A stretch of DNA of 64,000 nucleotides, taken from Silurus meridionalis. Its lineage: Eukaryota; Chordata; Actinopteri; Siluriformes; Siluridae. The notes under the pieces are model-generated. The model did no database searches. It saw nothing but the letters and a program-made list of their open reading frames with translations, and was not told the origin of the DNA. The position numbers and the translations under genes are program-made. The stretch is taken from the NCBI RefSeq assembly GCF_014805685.1, contig NC_060890.1, forward strand, positions 24,468,000 to 24,531,999. Reading direction: 5' to 3'. Shown one piece after another: positions 13,501-57,889 of the stretch (positions within the stretch are counted from its first letter, which is position 1; each line of letters starts with the position of its first letter).

Positions 13501-14985
13501 TTAAAAAATGAAAATAAAGTGGCTTTTTTTTTTTTACCAATTACACGTGATTTCATTGTGAAATTAGAAAATCACGACCTTCATGACTGAATTGGCTCAT
13601 GTCTTCCCGCTGCTTCACTCGTTCTCACGGCTACATTCATATTTCTATTGCAAAGTTTTGCTGTATAAAGCGATCGGTGGCCTTGAGAGGGGCTGTGAGG
13701 GTGTGCGGAGAGCATGATGAGCACACGGAGGACAGAAACACAACACACTGAATATAGCACATGCACAGTAACACACACACAGGATTGCTAGATTGAAAGA
13801 AGGTGAGCGAAGCAGCATCACGATGCAAGGTCAAGGAACATTTTTTCTGTGAAATTTTATTCCGAATTTCAGATTTTTAATTTCTTACACTGAAAACGAG
13901 CATCTCGGATGGATAGAAAATTCATTCTGGTCCTGAAGGTATCAAATACGTTCCTGAAGGACCACATGGCGTTTAGAAGAAGCCCCTTCTCCAGAGCCGA
14001 ATACAATTAGTTTTCTTTATACAGCATCTGAGTGTCTTAATCAGGAGCCCAAGAGGCAGCTTGGTGGTGCTGGGATGTGAACTCACAACCTTCTAAACAG
14101 ACTTCCAACATTTTAACCACGGAAACACAACCAAGCTGTCGTTTGGGCCCCAAAGCAAGACCCTCGACTACTCGAGATAAAAGCATCTGCCATCAACCAT
14201 GTGATCCGATCGTTATCTTTTTTTGGGGGGTAAATCTCCCATTTACACGTAGGATTTCCGGATTGGTACCGGTGTCTGAAACAAAATCCTGCCATCTTTT
14301 CACATAATACACACTATTTATTCTGCATCTCTACACAGTGTGTATCATTAGCGTGTTTCACACACTCAGTTAAAAGTTCAGACTAATTCGATTAGCTCCA
14401 AACAAATAAACACTCCAGAGTCCAGATCAGGCCACAAAAAAAAATTAGGGTCATGTGACCAGGGTGCTGAAATAAATATATTGCACTCTCGGATTTTGGT
14501 TAGTTTCGGGACGACGTCACTAATTTCTTTCACAGATAAGCAGAGGACGACCGAGCCGATCACTTTTAATAACTGATTTTATCAACGGAATCTCTTTTTA
14601 GTGCATTCGGTGCAAATAGGTGCGAATTCCAACAGGTTTCTTGATGCAGAGGAAAGAACTGGGAAACGTTTTTCATTTGAACATTTGCTCGTAATGGAAA
14701 TCTGAGGACAGCTGCTGCATCTGAAGTCTGAACGCTGATACTGCAGTTTGATATACTTTCTGATGCAATGGAAGATAATAGATAAATAGATTCAAAACAC
14801 AGAAAGAATCGTTGATGAACTTGAACAAAATGATTTATTTTTATTATTATATATTATTATTTGTGTGGCATTAAATAAAAAAAACGGGGAAAATAAAAAA
14901 GGACCTAAAATTTATTATTATTATTTTTTAACATTGCATGATTTAAGAAAAATTAATTGATAATCATCATAAATATATATTTATA
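13501..14985. other. Unique non-coding DNA with one reverse SINE
   Basis: Apart from a reverse SINE piece at about 14045-14190 (GTGCTGGGATGTGAACTCAC, AACATTTTAACCACGG), nothing is recognised. AT-rich toward 14800-14990. Confidence 0.4.
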
Positions 14986-14989
14986 AATA

Positions 14990-15440
14990 CAGGTAGTTCC
15001 TGAGTTACGATTTTCCGATCTTACGTTGATGATAGCGATGCGAAAAAGTTGTAAAAATTGTTTTGTTTTTGCGCGGCATGTTAATTATCGTACGATGCGA
15101 TTTGGCGCTTCCAGGATATACGCATCTCCCGCCTTAATGCCTTCATCTCCCAGGGGTCAGTGGTCTTTGCTGTGGTTTTGCTGTTTCGAAGCCCAAGTTT
15201 AGCTCTTGCTCCTCTCCTTTTTATCGGCGTCGCCGGACCACGCCCCGTTTTTTACAATACGAAAGCGTAAATTGCTGTGTTTTGCTAAATTATGTATTTT
15301 AATGTGTTAAATTATAATCGAATGACAGTCTAATACCCCGTACGGATCATTCTTTAAGACCCCTGGTTAGGCTAATGCCATGTCTCGATATTTTATAAGT
15401 TACAACAGGGTCATCGGAATGCATCAATTCAGGGACTTGT
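14990..15440. mobile_element. Candidate MITE with imperfect TIRs
   Basis: The left end CAGGTAGTTCCTGAGTTACG and right end (complement ACAAGTCCCTGAATTGATGC) share AGTYCCTGARTT in inverted orientation. Both lie at the edges of a 450 bp unit with a GC content unlike its AT-rich flanks. No transposase is encoded. The family is unassigned. Confidence 0.45.
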
Positions 15441-15470
15441 GTGTGTGTGTGTGTATATATATATATTCAC

Positions 15471-15510
15471 AATGCATTGAAAAAGTATTCAGACTTTCAG
15501 ACAGCTACAT
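15471..15510. repeat. Tc1-like TIR fragment
   Basis: CAATGCATTGAAAAAGTATTC followed by AGACTTTCAGAC resembles the terminal repeat of a second Tc1-like family. Only the end is present. Confidence 0.4.
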
Positions 15511-15849
15511 GATCCAGATTTCAACATTACTAACGACTGATCAAATGTTATGAATTGTACGTATCAATTAAATTTTAAATTTTTTCAGAATAATTCTTCA
15601 GAAATCGTACTTTCACGGACGCTTAGTGATGGAACTGAAACTCCTCCAATTTTTATACATTTATTCCTAAAAAAAACATCTTTATTCTCAGCATGGCGAT
15701 TCTTCACAGAGCCACACTGCAGGGCTGCACATGTACCACTTCAATTCCTCTGGAAAAAAAACAGTAATATACTGTATTTCCGCCTGAACTTCACACAGTC
15801 GTTTTAAGATAGTAGCGATCCATTGACCCACGAGTGCGTTGATCAGATC

Positions 15850-16120
15850 TCTCTCTCACACACAATCACATGGCATACATACACGGCAAAAGTCACTGTT
15901 GAAGGTTAGCTTAGCTTAGCTGAGACATACAGATACACAGATAAACAGATGGATAGAGAGACGAATGGATATACAGACAGATAGACAGACGACTAATCTT
16001 CAAGCGGCGTGCATTCGGAGCGAGACGAGGAAAGATCTTTGCATAGACGTTCTTGCTACAAAGCTTTTTTTTATCAAGAGGGGGAAAAAAAAGCAGAAGT
16101 CTGCATTTGCTTCAAAGTAA

Positions 16121-16176
<56 letters not shown>

Positions 16177-16569
16177 AAACACCCCAAAACACCATCCTTT
16201 TCCTCCCATATACAATATCATGACCACATGATGTCCACCAATAAAGATCGTTTTTGTCTTGTTTTTGGAGGGGGGGCTTCTTCCTTTTCTATCGAACACG
16301 TTGAGGCAGAAAACGTCCGCGGTGGCTCTGCGTGAGGGGGCGAGGCACGGGGATACACTACACTACGAGAAAGCATTTGTTTCCGGTGAAGACGAGCGCA
16401 CCGTAAAGCGTTTCGAAAGTGGCGTGATGTAGATTCTGCTAGTTTTGTCCATTTACACGTGTGTGATCGGCGTGATTTTCCTCAACGTCCAGTATGCATA
16501 CTAGTGTTGCATATGTGTGATATATCATATACTCAAAAATATTCTTTTGGGAATTTGTTGTTGTTGTGG

Positions 16570-16629
<60 letters not shown>

Positions 16630-16979
16630 TTACATACTTGGTTATGGTCAGAAAAAAAGTACAAATAAAACAAAAAAAAAGTAAAAAAAAAAAACAAAAC
16701 AAAAAAAAAAACAATTGCACCTTGCAGGTGGGTTTTTACACAATCCATTCTCAGTTTGTTGTTGTGTAACTTTTAGTTTTTTCCCCCCGACAGTAAAGTC
16801 CACTCTGCTGGTGACCTGAAGTGAGGTTAATTTTTTTTGTGGTTTGTCTTACTTTTTTTTTTGGGGGGGGGGGCTCACTTAGAAACCCGATTCTGTCAGC
16901 TACATTCAAGTCCATGACACGCTCTCTCCGATCTCTCACACACAAACACACACACACAGATCAGGTTTTTAAGCTCTAA

Positions 16980-17027
<48 letters not shown>

Positions 17028-18600
17028 TAAAAACTGACACTTCTGCACTTTTACCTCGTCTTACATCTCCGTACGTCAGTACACACTCAAACTCGAACAC
17101 TCGAGTGCCTCGGCCGTAATTAGAAAGCGCTCCGAACAAGTTCGTCTGAGTCTTGTGTTGTGTGAGGTATGAGTCGATTGTGGTTCAGAATTTTTTTTTT
17201 TTTCAGTCTCTTTTGCATTATTATTATTTCTTTATACAGATTCTTGGTTCATTAAAAAAACAACAACGAAACAAAAAAAATATATTTCTGTTGTCTTTTT
17301 TTTTCTTTTTTGTGGTTGTAAATTCATCTGGATAAAAGGACGGACATGAGAACAAATATACAGACAAACTGATCGAGTTGTTGGCGTCTGGTCACAAACT
17401 GTTGAGGTGATTAAAAAAAAGAGCTGAAATTCCTGTTTTGTTTTTTTGTTGTTTTTTTTTTGTTTTTTACATACACTACACGCATGGTCGAAAAAAGTGA
17501 CTACGGCTGTTTGTTTTTCTTTCTTTCTTTCTTACATAGCAGTTAAGCACCATAAAACTGACGAACGAACAAAAAGAAAACAAACAAAAAAACCCACCAG
17601 GGTTAAAGAAAAGAAAAAAAAAAAAGAAACCGAACAACAGAAAGAGCTCCAACTTTTTCAGTTTTGTTCTGGAGTCCTGAAAGTCATGGGTGTTTTTTTT
17701 TTATTATTTCTTTATTTTTTGTTTTTGTTTTTAAAAGCTTAATTTTTTTAATTCATTAGAATTAAAATTTTGTATTATTGTCTCTCAAATAATATTAGAC
17801 TTAAAAATGCTAGAGCAGCTTCATTGCCCCCTGCGGTTGCACCCTCGAAACCGTTTGCCGTCGTCATGGTGATTCCTTGACGTGCGGTTTGATTTCTCTC
17901 GCGTTTCAGGTGGGAATCCGATGAGAGTGGGCGGAGCAACCCGGACCGTTGGACATATCCTAGAAGCCTTTTCTGGGTTCGCATTCGCTCGGCAGTGGGG
18001 TGTGGGCGTATTCAACTCTCAATCTTGTCTCATAAGTGGGAGGGGCTTATAAACTAGTTGTGGGAGGAGGAACATTTGAAGCAAAAGTATGAGGTATAAG
18101 CGATTTTTTTGTTTTGTTTTGTGGAGTTGAAACATGGTGGTGGTGGTAGCTGTAATACTGAGAGGTTTCTGAGGAGGCGTGGCTTCGGGTAGAACTCGCC
18201 ACACTTGTATATTCTGGTTATATATTTGTATGAATAAATGATGGTAGGAAGAGTCTGGTTGGCAAACCCTGCTATTCTTTGAGTATCGATGCCAGGATGA
18301 GTCATGATCGTGCCCACTTTCGTGTCATTCGCAAACTACTCCGAGCACAAAGTTTTGTTCTTTCGACTTCATTTCCTTTAATCGAATCCGTAATTTGCCG
18401 CTCGAATTTACACCGCGACGGCGCTCGCTCGTTCCTTTCTTTTCTTCTTCTTCAAAAAGAAAAAAAAACCTCTCCTCTCCTCTTGCGTTCAATTTCCGCT
18501 CGAGTCGGCGTCCATTTACAACGGAATGAAAAAACAAACTGAGGACTTCCATATTTCCCATGTGTCAGTTGGTCCCACTTAGATATATATAAAAATAAAG
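15850..18600. other. Unique non-coding DNA with many simple repeats
   Basis: Holds GAAA (16122-16180), GT (16567-16627 and 16985-17020), and many A, T and G homopolymers (16675-16715, 16852-16872, 17190-17202, 17452-17466, 17613-17624). GC-richer, non-repetitive text at about 17820-18060 and 18290-18530 has no coding signal. Possible thra 3' UTR or flank. Confidence 0.35.
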
Positions 18601-18834
18601 TAGAAATTAAAACCCCGTAACATGAAAATGGTTGTCCTCTGTTGTCCTCTCAGCCTGGTTTCGAGTGAGGATGAGGATCAGGAACGTGGATAGGATGAGG
18701 ATAAGGATGAGGAATGGTCGGCCCTCCTGTCTACAGTGGTATTCGGACCAGAGCGAGAGCCGGGTCAGTGTGTTGGTTTTAGACCGAGGGACGTCTTTGT
18801 GTTCCTGCTCATGAATACATCAGTGTGTTCAAGA

Positions 18835-18871
<37 letters not shown>

Positions 18872-19076
18872 AGGAGGAGGCTGAGGTAGCTGCTCTCTGT
18901 TCAGAGGTGAGGTAGAGCCTGTCAGCACAGAGGCAGTTGTGGAGCCACAGCCAGAGGTGTGCCCGAACTGAGGTACAAAGCAAAATAACAATTCAACAAC
19001 AATACCATAAAACAGCCAGTTCATCACGTCGCTAACCTGCCTGCTCTGTCTACACTTATCCGTGTGTGTGTGTGTG

Positions 19077-19125
<49 letters not shown>

Positions 19126-19239
19126 CACACCCAGAGCAACGTATGTGCCTAGACAGGGAGAAAATGGAGATGGTTTCAGAGCAACAGCACTGCTGTGCAT
19201 ACAGTAATGAGGCTTTCTGAGGTTTCTGAGGTGTGTATG

Positions 19240-19303
<64 letters not shown>

Positions 19304-19310
19304 CGTGTGC
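18835..19310. repeat. Cluster of GT and AT microsatellites
   Basis: GT at 18835-18868, mixed GT-TA at 19062-19115, and (TA)n-(GT)n at 19239-19305, within 475 bp. Confidence 0.95.
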
Positions 19311-19454
19311 GTGTGCACGGTCTGGGAGGAACATAATACTATTCAGTTTTTTTTATTAGCCTGATTTATGTGATGCCTGATTTTATTCCCCGGTTTGTGA
19401 GCTTCTCTTTTACCTCAGTGAGTTACGCCGGATGAGATTCAGTAGGCTAGCTAG

Positions 19455-19800
19455 CAACCAGGGTATTCAAAAGTATCAGAACACCCAGCTTTTCCAAACA
19501 TTTGTTGTTTTTTCCAAAATGTTACCTAACGTTTGCCTTTGGATGCCTTTGGATGCTGGCATCAAATTTTCCCGTCACTTGAACTAGGAGACCTTTTTAT
19601 GCTTTTTATGGATTTTGAGTGGAAGAGTGGAAGGTTGAGTGGCCTGATCTACGTCGGTACCTGACTTTACCAAAACTCTTTTGGCTGAATGAAATCTCAC
19701 AAATCTCCACAAGAACACACTGAAATCTAGTAAAACATCTTCCCAGACGGTTATTCTAACAGCAAATATGGATTAAATGTGGCCTAGACTGGAAGTTTGT
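19455..19800 (+). mobile_element. Short Tc1-like element, degraded forward copy
   Basis: GTATTCAAAAGTATCAGAAC, GGAAGAGTGGAAGGTTGAGT, ACTTTACCAAAACTCTTTTG, AATCTCCACAAGAACACACT and CATCTTCCCAGACGGTTATT follow the family order. Confidence 0.55.
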
Positions 19801-20261
19801 ATTTCTTACAAAACACAAAAAAACCCTCAAAGCTAGAAACACTAGCAATGTAAGCACGGTGTCTAAAATCCTGGCCCTGATCCTTCCTCAATATTACTCA
19901 ACGACAGACTTGTGCGAGACATTGTACACAGACATTGTATTTGTTTCTACCCGCCTCAGAAAACACATTTAACTAGTTCTTTTTTTCTCAACAGCAACAA
20001 AACGCTAGCTGAAGGTGAACCACAGCAGCCCTGACCAGGCGGTTACTAAGGATGAATGAACACTGTATGTTCATGCTAATCAGGGGGGGTATATGTGCAT
20101 TCCATAAGTTTTACATCTGATTGCTTGCTTGTTAGTAAAAAGAAGTCGCCTCAGATGTCTTGTGAAACTTTTCTGACAGGAATGCAACATCAAACAAACA
20201 AAAAGGACGAATAAAGTGCCTTGTTGCTTATCTGCTCATTTGCTCATCATGTTAAATCATC

Positions 20262-20410
20262 TTTTTTTCAAACAAGCTTTTGAGGAAGCAGAAGGTCAGG
20301 AGTTCAAATCCTAGCACGGTCAAGCTGCCTCAACTGGGCCCCTGAGCAAGGCCTCTTGCTGTGTAAATGAGATCATTGTAAAATATTCTGGATACGACTC
20401 TAAAAAGCAT
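20262..20410 (+). repeat. tRNA-derived SINE fragment
   Basis: GAAGGTCAGGAGTTCAAATC (B-box) is followed by AACTGGGCCCCTGAGCAAGG and a degraded GGATACGACTCTAAAAAGC tail. The A-box end is lost. Confidence 0.6.
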
Positions 20411-20899
20411 CGGTTCTACGAACCCGGGCCATGACCAGGCAGAACCACAAACTGGCACCTCCTGCCTGTGATTCTTCTCTAAAGTGGTCTACATCCAGGT
20501 GAACAAATAAATATGTGTCCATACTTTAAAACCATCTCAAAATCCATTCAGAAATATACAATTTCTCTAATCATTTTTTCCTCCCAGCCGGCACACGGGG
20601 CTCACTAGTATCAGTGAAATGAGGTCTGTTCGAGTCTAGCTACGACACCGCTGCTACGCCGGTCTGTTCACTGCGCGTGTATACAAGAGAAAGAAAAAAA
20701 GAACAAGAAAGACACCGACGGTCCTCACAAAGTGGTAACAGAACGAAATGGCGTGAACACTGGCTAATACAAATCTAGCGCCGGATTAGCGCCTTGTTTT
20801 TGTACACGCCCTGTCCAACAGAGCTGCTCTGAGTAGCTGGTGTGAAAGTAGTGTGTGGGTGTGTTTGTGTTTGTGTGTGTTGAAGTGTTCTGACTTGAG

Positions 20900-20907
20900 G
20901 TTAGACA

Positions 20908-20941
<34 letters not shown>

Positions 20942-21320
20942 AGTGTGTATTTGTGTCCATAGCTGCTAAGGTTCAGTCTCAGGTAGATCAATGTAAGACG
21001 TAGCGCAGAGACAGAAGGGCCACGTGTAAATCGGCTGTCAGAGAAAAAAAAACTAAAAAGTGGGAGGGGTTAAACACTCCGTAAAAAGCGAAAAAAAGAA
21101 TAAATAGCTATTTCAAAAAACATCGAAGGAGAACACGAGCCCCGGAGAAGGTCCTGACGCCGCCTCTGGCTCTGCCATCATGCTGCTGGTGCGTTTGACG
21201 CGTGGGAAGGTGGATGAGGTTTGGACTGTGGACCAGGACTGTGTAACTCGATGTGTTTCAAAGGACGGAGATGGTCAGGTGTGTAAGTTTTAAAACCAAA
21301 ACATATATATATATTTCTAG
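20900..21320 (-). other. Proximal 3' UTR or flank of thra
   Basis: Sequence directly after the thra stop codon. It includes a TA run at 21302-21313, a GC-richer unique block at about 21130-21250, and a GT run at 20911-20940. No AATAAA was noticed close to the stop, so the 3' UTR is probably longer than this. The true end is unknown. Confidence 0.4.
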
Positions 21321-21325
21321 CTCCA

Positions 21326-53161
<31,836 letters not shown>

Positions 53162-53418
53162 TCACCTTAATTCCATCCAGCAGCCAATCATGTGAGACTG
53201 AGGCGGGCCCCACCTGTGGACGAGTGCCTGTCATTCGCGTCGCTGAGTCAGGTGGACATCCCACAGCTCTGAGGAGCCACGTTCACCGACCAATCCCAGT
53301 GTTCGCTCCAACACAGATGGCCAATACCATTAGACACAACCTGGAACATAAAAAAGACACAAGGGTCAGAATGCTGAGGTGAGGAAAGTCTTACCATCAC
53401 ACAACTTCCTGTCATCGT

Positions 53419-53419
53419 A

Positions 53420-53452
<33 letters not shown>

Positions 53453-53571
53453 GTCATTATACATCATCCTTTCATCACACATCATCCTGTCACAAGAAGA
53501 GAAAGAAGAAGAAGAAGAAGAAGGAGGTAATGATGATTATGATGGTAATGAAAATATAATAATCAATTGTC

Positions 53572-53635
<64 letters not shown>

Positions 53636-53640
53636 AGGAA
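53419..53640. repeat. (ATC)n, (GAA)n and (GAAA)n microsatellites
   Basis: ATC at 53420-53450, AGA at 53497-53525, GAAA at 53572-53636. Confidence 0.95.
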
Positions 53641-53771
53641 AAAAATAAAAAAAATGAAGCAGTGTTTATAACATGAGACTGCGGCTTTGTGAGGAAGTGT
53701 TTTAGTCAGCCAAGTGTTAGAACATGAGCTGGAGCTCAACTACAAATGCTGTATCGAGGTCAAAAACAGCA

Positions 53772-53785
53772 GACACACACACACA

Positions 53786-53841
<56 letters not shown>

Positions 53842-53850
53842 CACACACGC
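53772..53850. repeat. (AC)n-(ACGC)n-(AC)n microsatellite
   Basis: A central ACGC block of about 45 bp flanked by AC. Confidence 0.96.
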
Positions 53851-55004
53851 ATTTAGTCTCACTCACATGTACAGTAAAACAAGTACTGAAAGCTCATTTA
53901 TTTCAGCTGTAGGAGTTCTCGCTAGTTGAGGCTCACAGTCTGACGGCTGATCCGTCCGGCTGTAGGCTGTAATGTTCCTGACTTCTCTTTACCCTGAAAG
54001 CATCCAGACTCTAATGATGCATGTGTTACTGAAACACAGAGCAAAGCAGCAAACTGGTGCATTCCTGCTAATGCTAATATCCACTGCGCTAATGTATACA
54101 TCATGTTTTAATCAGCCAGATTTTACACAAACATCTGCAGAATTAATAAAGCAGGTGAAAAAGTCAGATGATGGTGATGGGGAAAAAAAGATGAGAGAAG
54201 AAGAAGAAAGATCAGGAAAGAAGACAAAAAAGAAGACAAAAACAAAGAACAAGCATAAGAATAAAAAAATAATAATTATAATTATATACAGCAACAGGAA
54301 CACAGACAGACAGACAGACAGATTTGACATGTTTCCTCTCTACATGCAGTTGTCTGGCAGTTGTCTGGCTGCAGCTTTGTTCCATCTGTATTTCTGGCCC
54401 TGACGTGTGAGGCATGTGAGGCGTGTGAGCCACGTGAGGCGTGTGAGATGCACTTACACGTGTAACGCCGCCTGTCAGCTCAGCTGTATGCGCTGTCAGC
54501 TTTGTTTATGCTCAGGGAAACAGTAAGCAGTATGCTGTTCAGGTTTTGAAGCAAAAAAGCAACTCAAGTACACAAACAAACTGAGTTGTTCAGGTTCCTC
54601 ATGAATTCCATGTGTACAGCTCTTCAGTTTCAGGCTGCACTGTTATTTATATGCTTCAATCTATATATATATCTCTCAAATGCAATATATCCCATTTCAA
54701 TGATACTACAATATTTATTCTATTGGTTTATTCCAAAATTGCTGCAATTCCCAGAACTTGTTCGGCCTAGAGGCGCTCAATTATCAAAAGTGACACAAAC
54801 CGAGACTCAAGACCAAGGAATTCTTTTAATTATTGCAACAGTATTATTGTTATAAAAAATATCAATCAGTCTAAATAATCACAGCGCAGAATTGCAATCA
54901 GAACCAAGTTGTACTCTTATGTAATCTGGGATCAACAAAGAAAACCATGTATCTGATGTTGTAACATACCACTGAATGGATATTAAAAGAGCAGGATGTC
55001 AAAA

Positions 55005-55280
55005 GCATCATCCATTCATTAATCTTCAGTAGCCCTCATTGTACACAGGGTCATTGGGGAGCCTGGAGCCTATGCCAGGGAAGCTCAAGGAACAAAGCTG
55101 TGGAGACCCTGGACCAGGTGTCAACTCAACAATCACAAACACATTCAAATAACCGTTCCACACACTACAGATCATTTGCAAACCCTAATATAACTACAAC
55201 TTGTGTCTTTGAACTGAGGGAGGAAACCAGAGTAGTTGGAGGAACCCCCAAAAGCACTTGCGAACTCTGAACACAGATCG
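55005..55280 (+). repeat. Interspersed fish SINE-like repeat
   Basis: ATCCATTCATTAATCTTCAG, GGGAGCCTGGAGCCTATGCC and CTGAGGGAGGAAACCAGAGT follow the order of a well-known teleost repeat that starts CATTCATTCATCTTCAGTAA and carries a GGAGGAAACCGGAG block. Degraded. Confidence 0.6.
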
Positions 55281-55349
55281 CAGATGAAGGACGAAACCCT
55301 CCCATACTGGAAGCTTTTTAAATGACCAATGATCAGGCAGAGTTTATTA

Positions 55350-56005
55350 GTCAAACCTACTAGCCAGTCTTTTTTACCCAGAACTACTTCCAAGTCCCAC
55401 CCACCCAGAACTACTAGCCAAACCCTCCCACCCAGAATTACTTTCCAGTCGCTCCTACCCAAACATACTAGCCAGTCCCTCCTACGAACCAGTCAATCCT
55501 ACCCAGAACTACTACCCAGTTCCTCCTACCCAGAAGTACTACCCAGTCCCTTCTACCCAGAATTACTAGCCAATCGCTCCCGCCCAGAATTACTTCCCAG
55601 TCACTAATACCCAAAACTACTAGCCAGTCCCTCCTACAAGACAGTCCCTCCTACCCAGAACTACTACCCAGTCCCTTCTACCCAGAGCTACTAGCAAGTC
55701 CCTCCTACTAGCCAGTCCCTCCTACCAGCCAGTCCCTCCTACCCAGAACTTCTAGCCAATCCTCTTTCCCACAAGAACTAGCCAGTCCCTCTCATCCAGA
55801 ACTACTACCCAGTCCCTCTCACCCAGATCTACTAACCAGTGCCCCCATACCCCAAACTATTAGCCAGTCCCTCCCAGAAAGAACTGCTAGCTAGTCCTTT
55901 CCACCCAGAACTACTACACAGTCCCTCCTACCTAAAACTACAACCCCGTGCCCCCTACCCAAAACTTAGGCAGTCCCTCCTACCAAGAACTACTAGCCAG
56001 TTCCA
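55350..56005. repeat. Minisatellite, 27 bp unit
   Basis: The unit (TACTAGCCAGTCCCTCCTAC followed by CCAGAAC) is repeated about 24 times with substitutions and indels. Because 27 is a multiple of 3 the repeat stays open in one frame for long stretches (LPRTTSQSL-type peptide, 55329-55607 and 55839-56090). No start context or conserved protein was recognised. Confidence 0.9.
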
Positions 56006-56424
56006 GCATTTTTCTTCCCAGAACTGGAAAAAAATACTCTGCATAATAACCCAAATAAAACACAACCATATCGTTGAGCATAACTCATAAGGAGGCTTCT
56101 GTAATGCCTAGTTAATCTACAAGTGGCCATGTTGAACAACCAAGAAAAAACAACCTAATTTTTGTATTTATTCTACATCTGCTGTTTCTCCTCATTGAAA
56201 AGGTAAAGGCTCTGGCATGGAGGAGTTGGTGTTGGATCTATAATGACTTTAGATGTTGAGATACTTTATGAGTTGCTTCATGAGTTGCTCCACAACTTCA
56301 ACTGACTGTAGAAAGGACATTATTTATAATCACAGACTCTGGTGTTCACGGCATTTCTCAATTTTCGGTGTTTTGTTTTTATGATTTATTATCTCACTGT
56401 TGTTATCACCAAAATGAGGATCCC

Positions 56425-56605
56425 CTTTTGAGTCGGGATTCCCTCAAGGTTTCTTCCTCATACCGTCTAAGCGAGTTTTTCTTTGCCACCTGTCACCCCA
56501 GGCTTCATCATCAGGCATACATGCACTTAATTCACTTATATTTAAATTAACATTCTGTAAACCTGCTTTGAGACAATGTCCATTGTGCAATATAATAAAA
56601 ATACT
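56425..56605 (+). repeat. GCTGCTTTGAGACAATGT family repeat
   Basis: CCCTCAAGGTTTCTTCCTCA, GAGTTTTTCTTTGCCACCTG and CCTGCTTTGAGACAATGTCC. Same family as 7500-7730. Confidence 0.65.
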
Positions 56606-56629
56606 CTTGAGATATTTGGCAGAAACTCA

Positions 56630-56800
56630 TTTCCAGAGCAAGTCATTTATACCATTGAGCAGTTGTGGGGTCTAGTGTTTTGCAGAAAAGCTCTAGAATG
56701 AGAGCTTGGTCTTGCTGGGATTTGAACTCACAACCTTCCAAGGAGAAGTTCAACATCTAACCATCGAGATGCCACTTTCCTTTTGCTAGTGCACACTGTT
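56630..56800 (-). repeat. tRNA-derived SINE, reverse
   Basis: TTGCTGGGATTTGAACTCAC (reverse B-box) and CATCTAACCATCGAGATGCC (reverse A-box), preceded by a decayed tail. Confidence 0.7.
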
Positions 56801-56899
56801 CATTCAAGCGGTAGGCTTTTAGCCAAATGCTAAAAGTGAGGAAGAAAGAGAAACGGTAAGAGACAAAAATTAGTGGGACGATTGAAGCCAGTTCTTAAA

Positions 56900-57295
56900 A
56901 TTGCTTTGTTGAAAAAAGAGCAGCTATGTGTGTGTGTACGAATCACACAAATGAGCCTGCATCCGGTCCCGAATTACGCATTCAATGCAGGAGCTCACTT
57001 CAGTTCAAGGGCACCGAAACAAGTGTGTGATGCAAGCTAGGGAGAGCAGAGCCAAAGGGACATTCATTCTGCATTAGTTAATGCTTGGCTGGCTGCTTTC
57101 ACGATGCTGGCTCGCCTGTGTGTCCACCGGCCAAACTGTCCTGCTAGTACATGCCAAAAACCGAGGAAGAGCCATCGCTGGTGCATGAGGCTCTTACTTC
57201 GGTCTGTCAACAAGTTGAGTATCGCGTCTTTATGCAATCGCTTCTGAGTCATAAACACAGAAAGCACAGCACTCTCAGCTGAGAGGTTTTTCTAA
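56900..57295. other. Unique GC-balanced block, possible conserved non-coding DNA
   Basis: Non-repetitive text with a CATTAGTTAATGC palindrome-like core (57073-57085) and no convincing ORF. Composition differs from the flanks. Conservation cannot be judged here. Confidence 0.25.
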
Positions 57296-57299
57296 TAAG

Positions 57300-57330
57300 T
57301 CTCACACACACACACACACACACCACACAC
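57300..57330. repeat. (CA)n microsatellite
   Basis: Short CA run with CACCACAC variants. Confidence 0.95.
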
Positions 57331-57814
57331 CACACACCCCTCATCCTCGTCCTCCTTTCATAACAAGAAGACACGTGTGGCTAACCATCGCTGCTCACTC
57401 ATTTTAGCTCGTGCCTGCTGCAGCCTCTCTTACACAGGTCCCAGGTCAAATCCATAAAACTTCAAGCCTTCAAACACTCAGGACCTTAAAAATACGTTTT
57501 ATGGCCCGGGCTTCTTGCTTTAAAAGCAACACTGAGAAAGAGCGAGTGGAAAACCGTGGCACGCTGATAAAGCAAGGCGGAATAGAGAGCAGGCAGAAAT
57601 CGGAGTCCAAAATAACTCAAACTCGAGAGGGGTCAGGAGTTGAAGGATAAAATCGGAGTGGCACTACACCTGCGAGCAAAAATAAAGAAAATCAGGGTAC
57701 GGCAATAAATTACGGCTGTAAAAGTGACTGGATTATAAGTGTGTGTGAGAAGGCAGGGGAAGACACTCATTAATATACGTTAATAAAAGAGCTGTAGGCA
57801 TGGTTTTGCCTATG

Positions 57815-57815
57815 C

Positions 57816-57870
<55 letters not shown>

Positions 57871-57882
57871 CATATATATAAG
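57815..57882. repeat. (GT)n-(TA)n microsatellite
   Basis: GT at 57818-57868 followed by ATACATATATATA. Confidence 0.97.
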
Positions 57883-57889
57883 TATATGG

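Noticed and set aside
20900..21320. NR1D1 coding exons overlapping the thra tail
   Set aside because: No frame resembles the Rev-erb ligand-binding domain on either strand here or elsewhere in the window.
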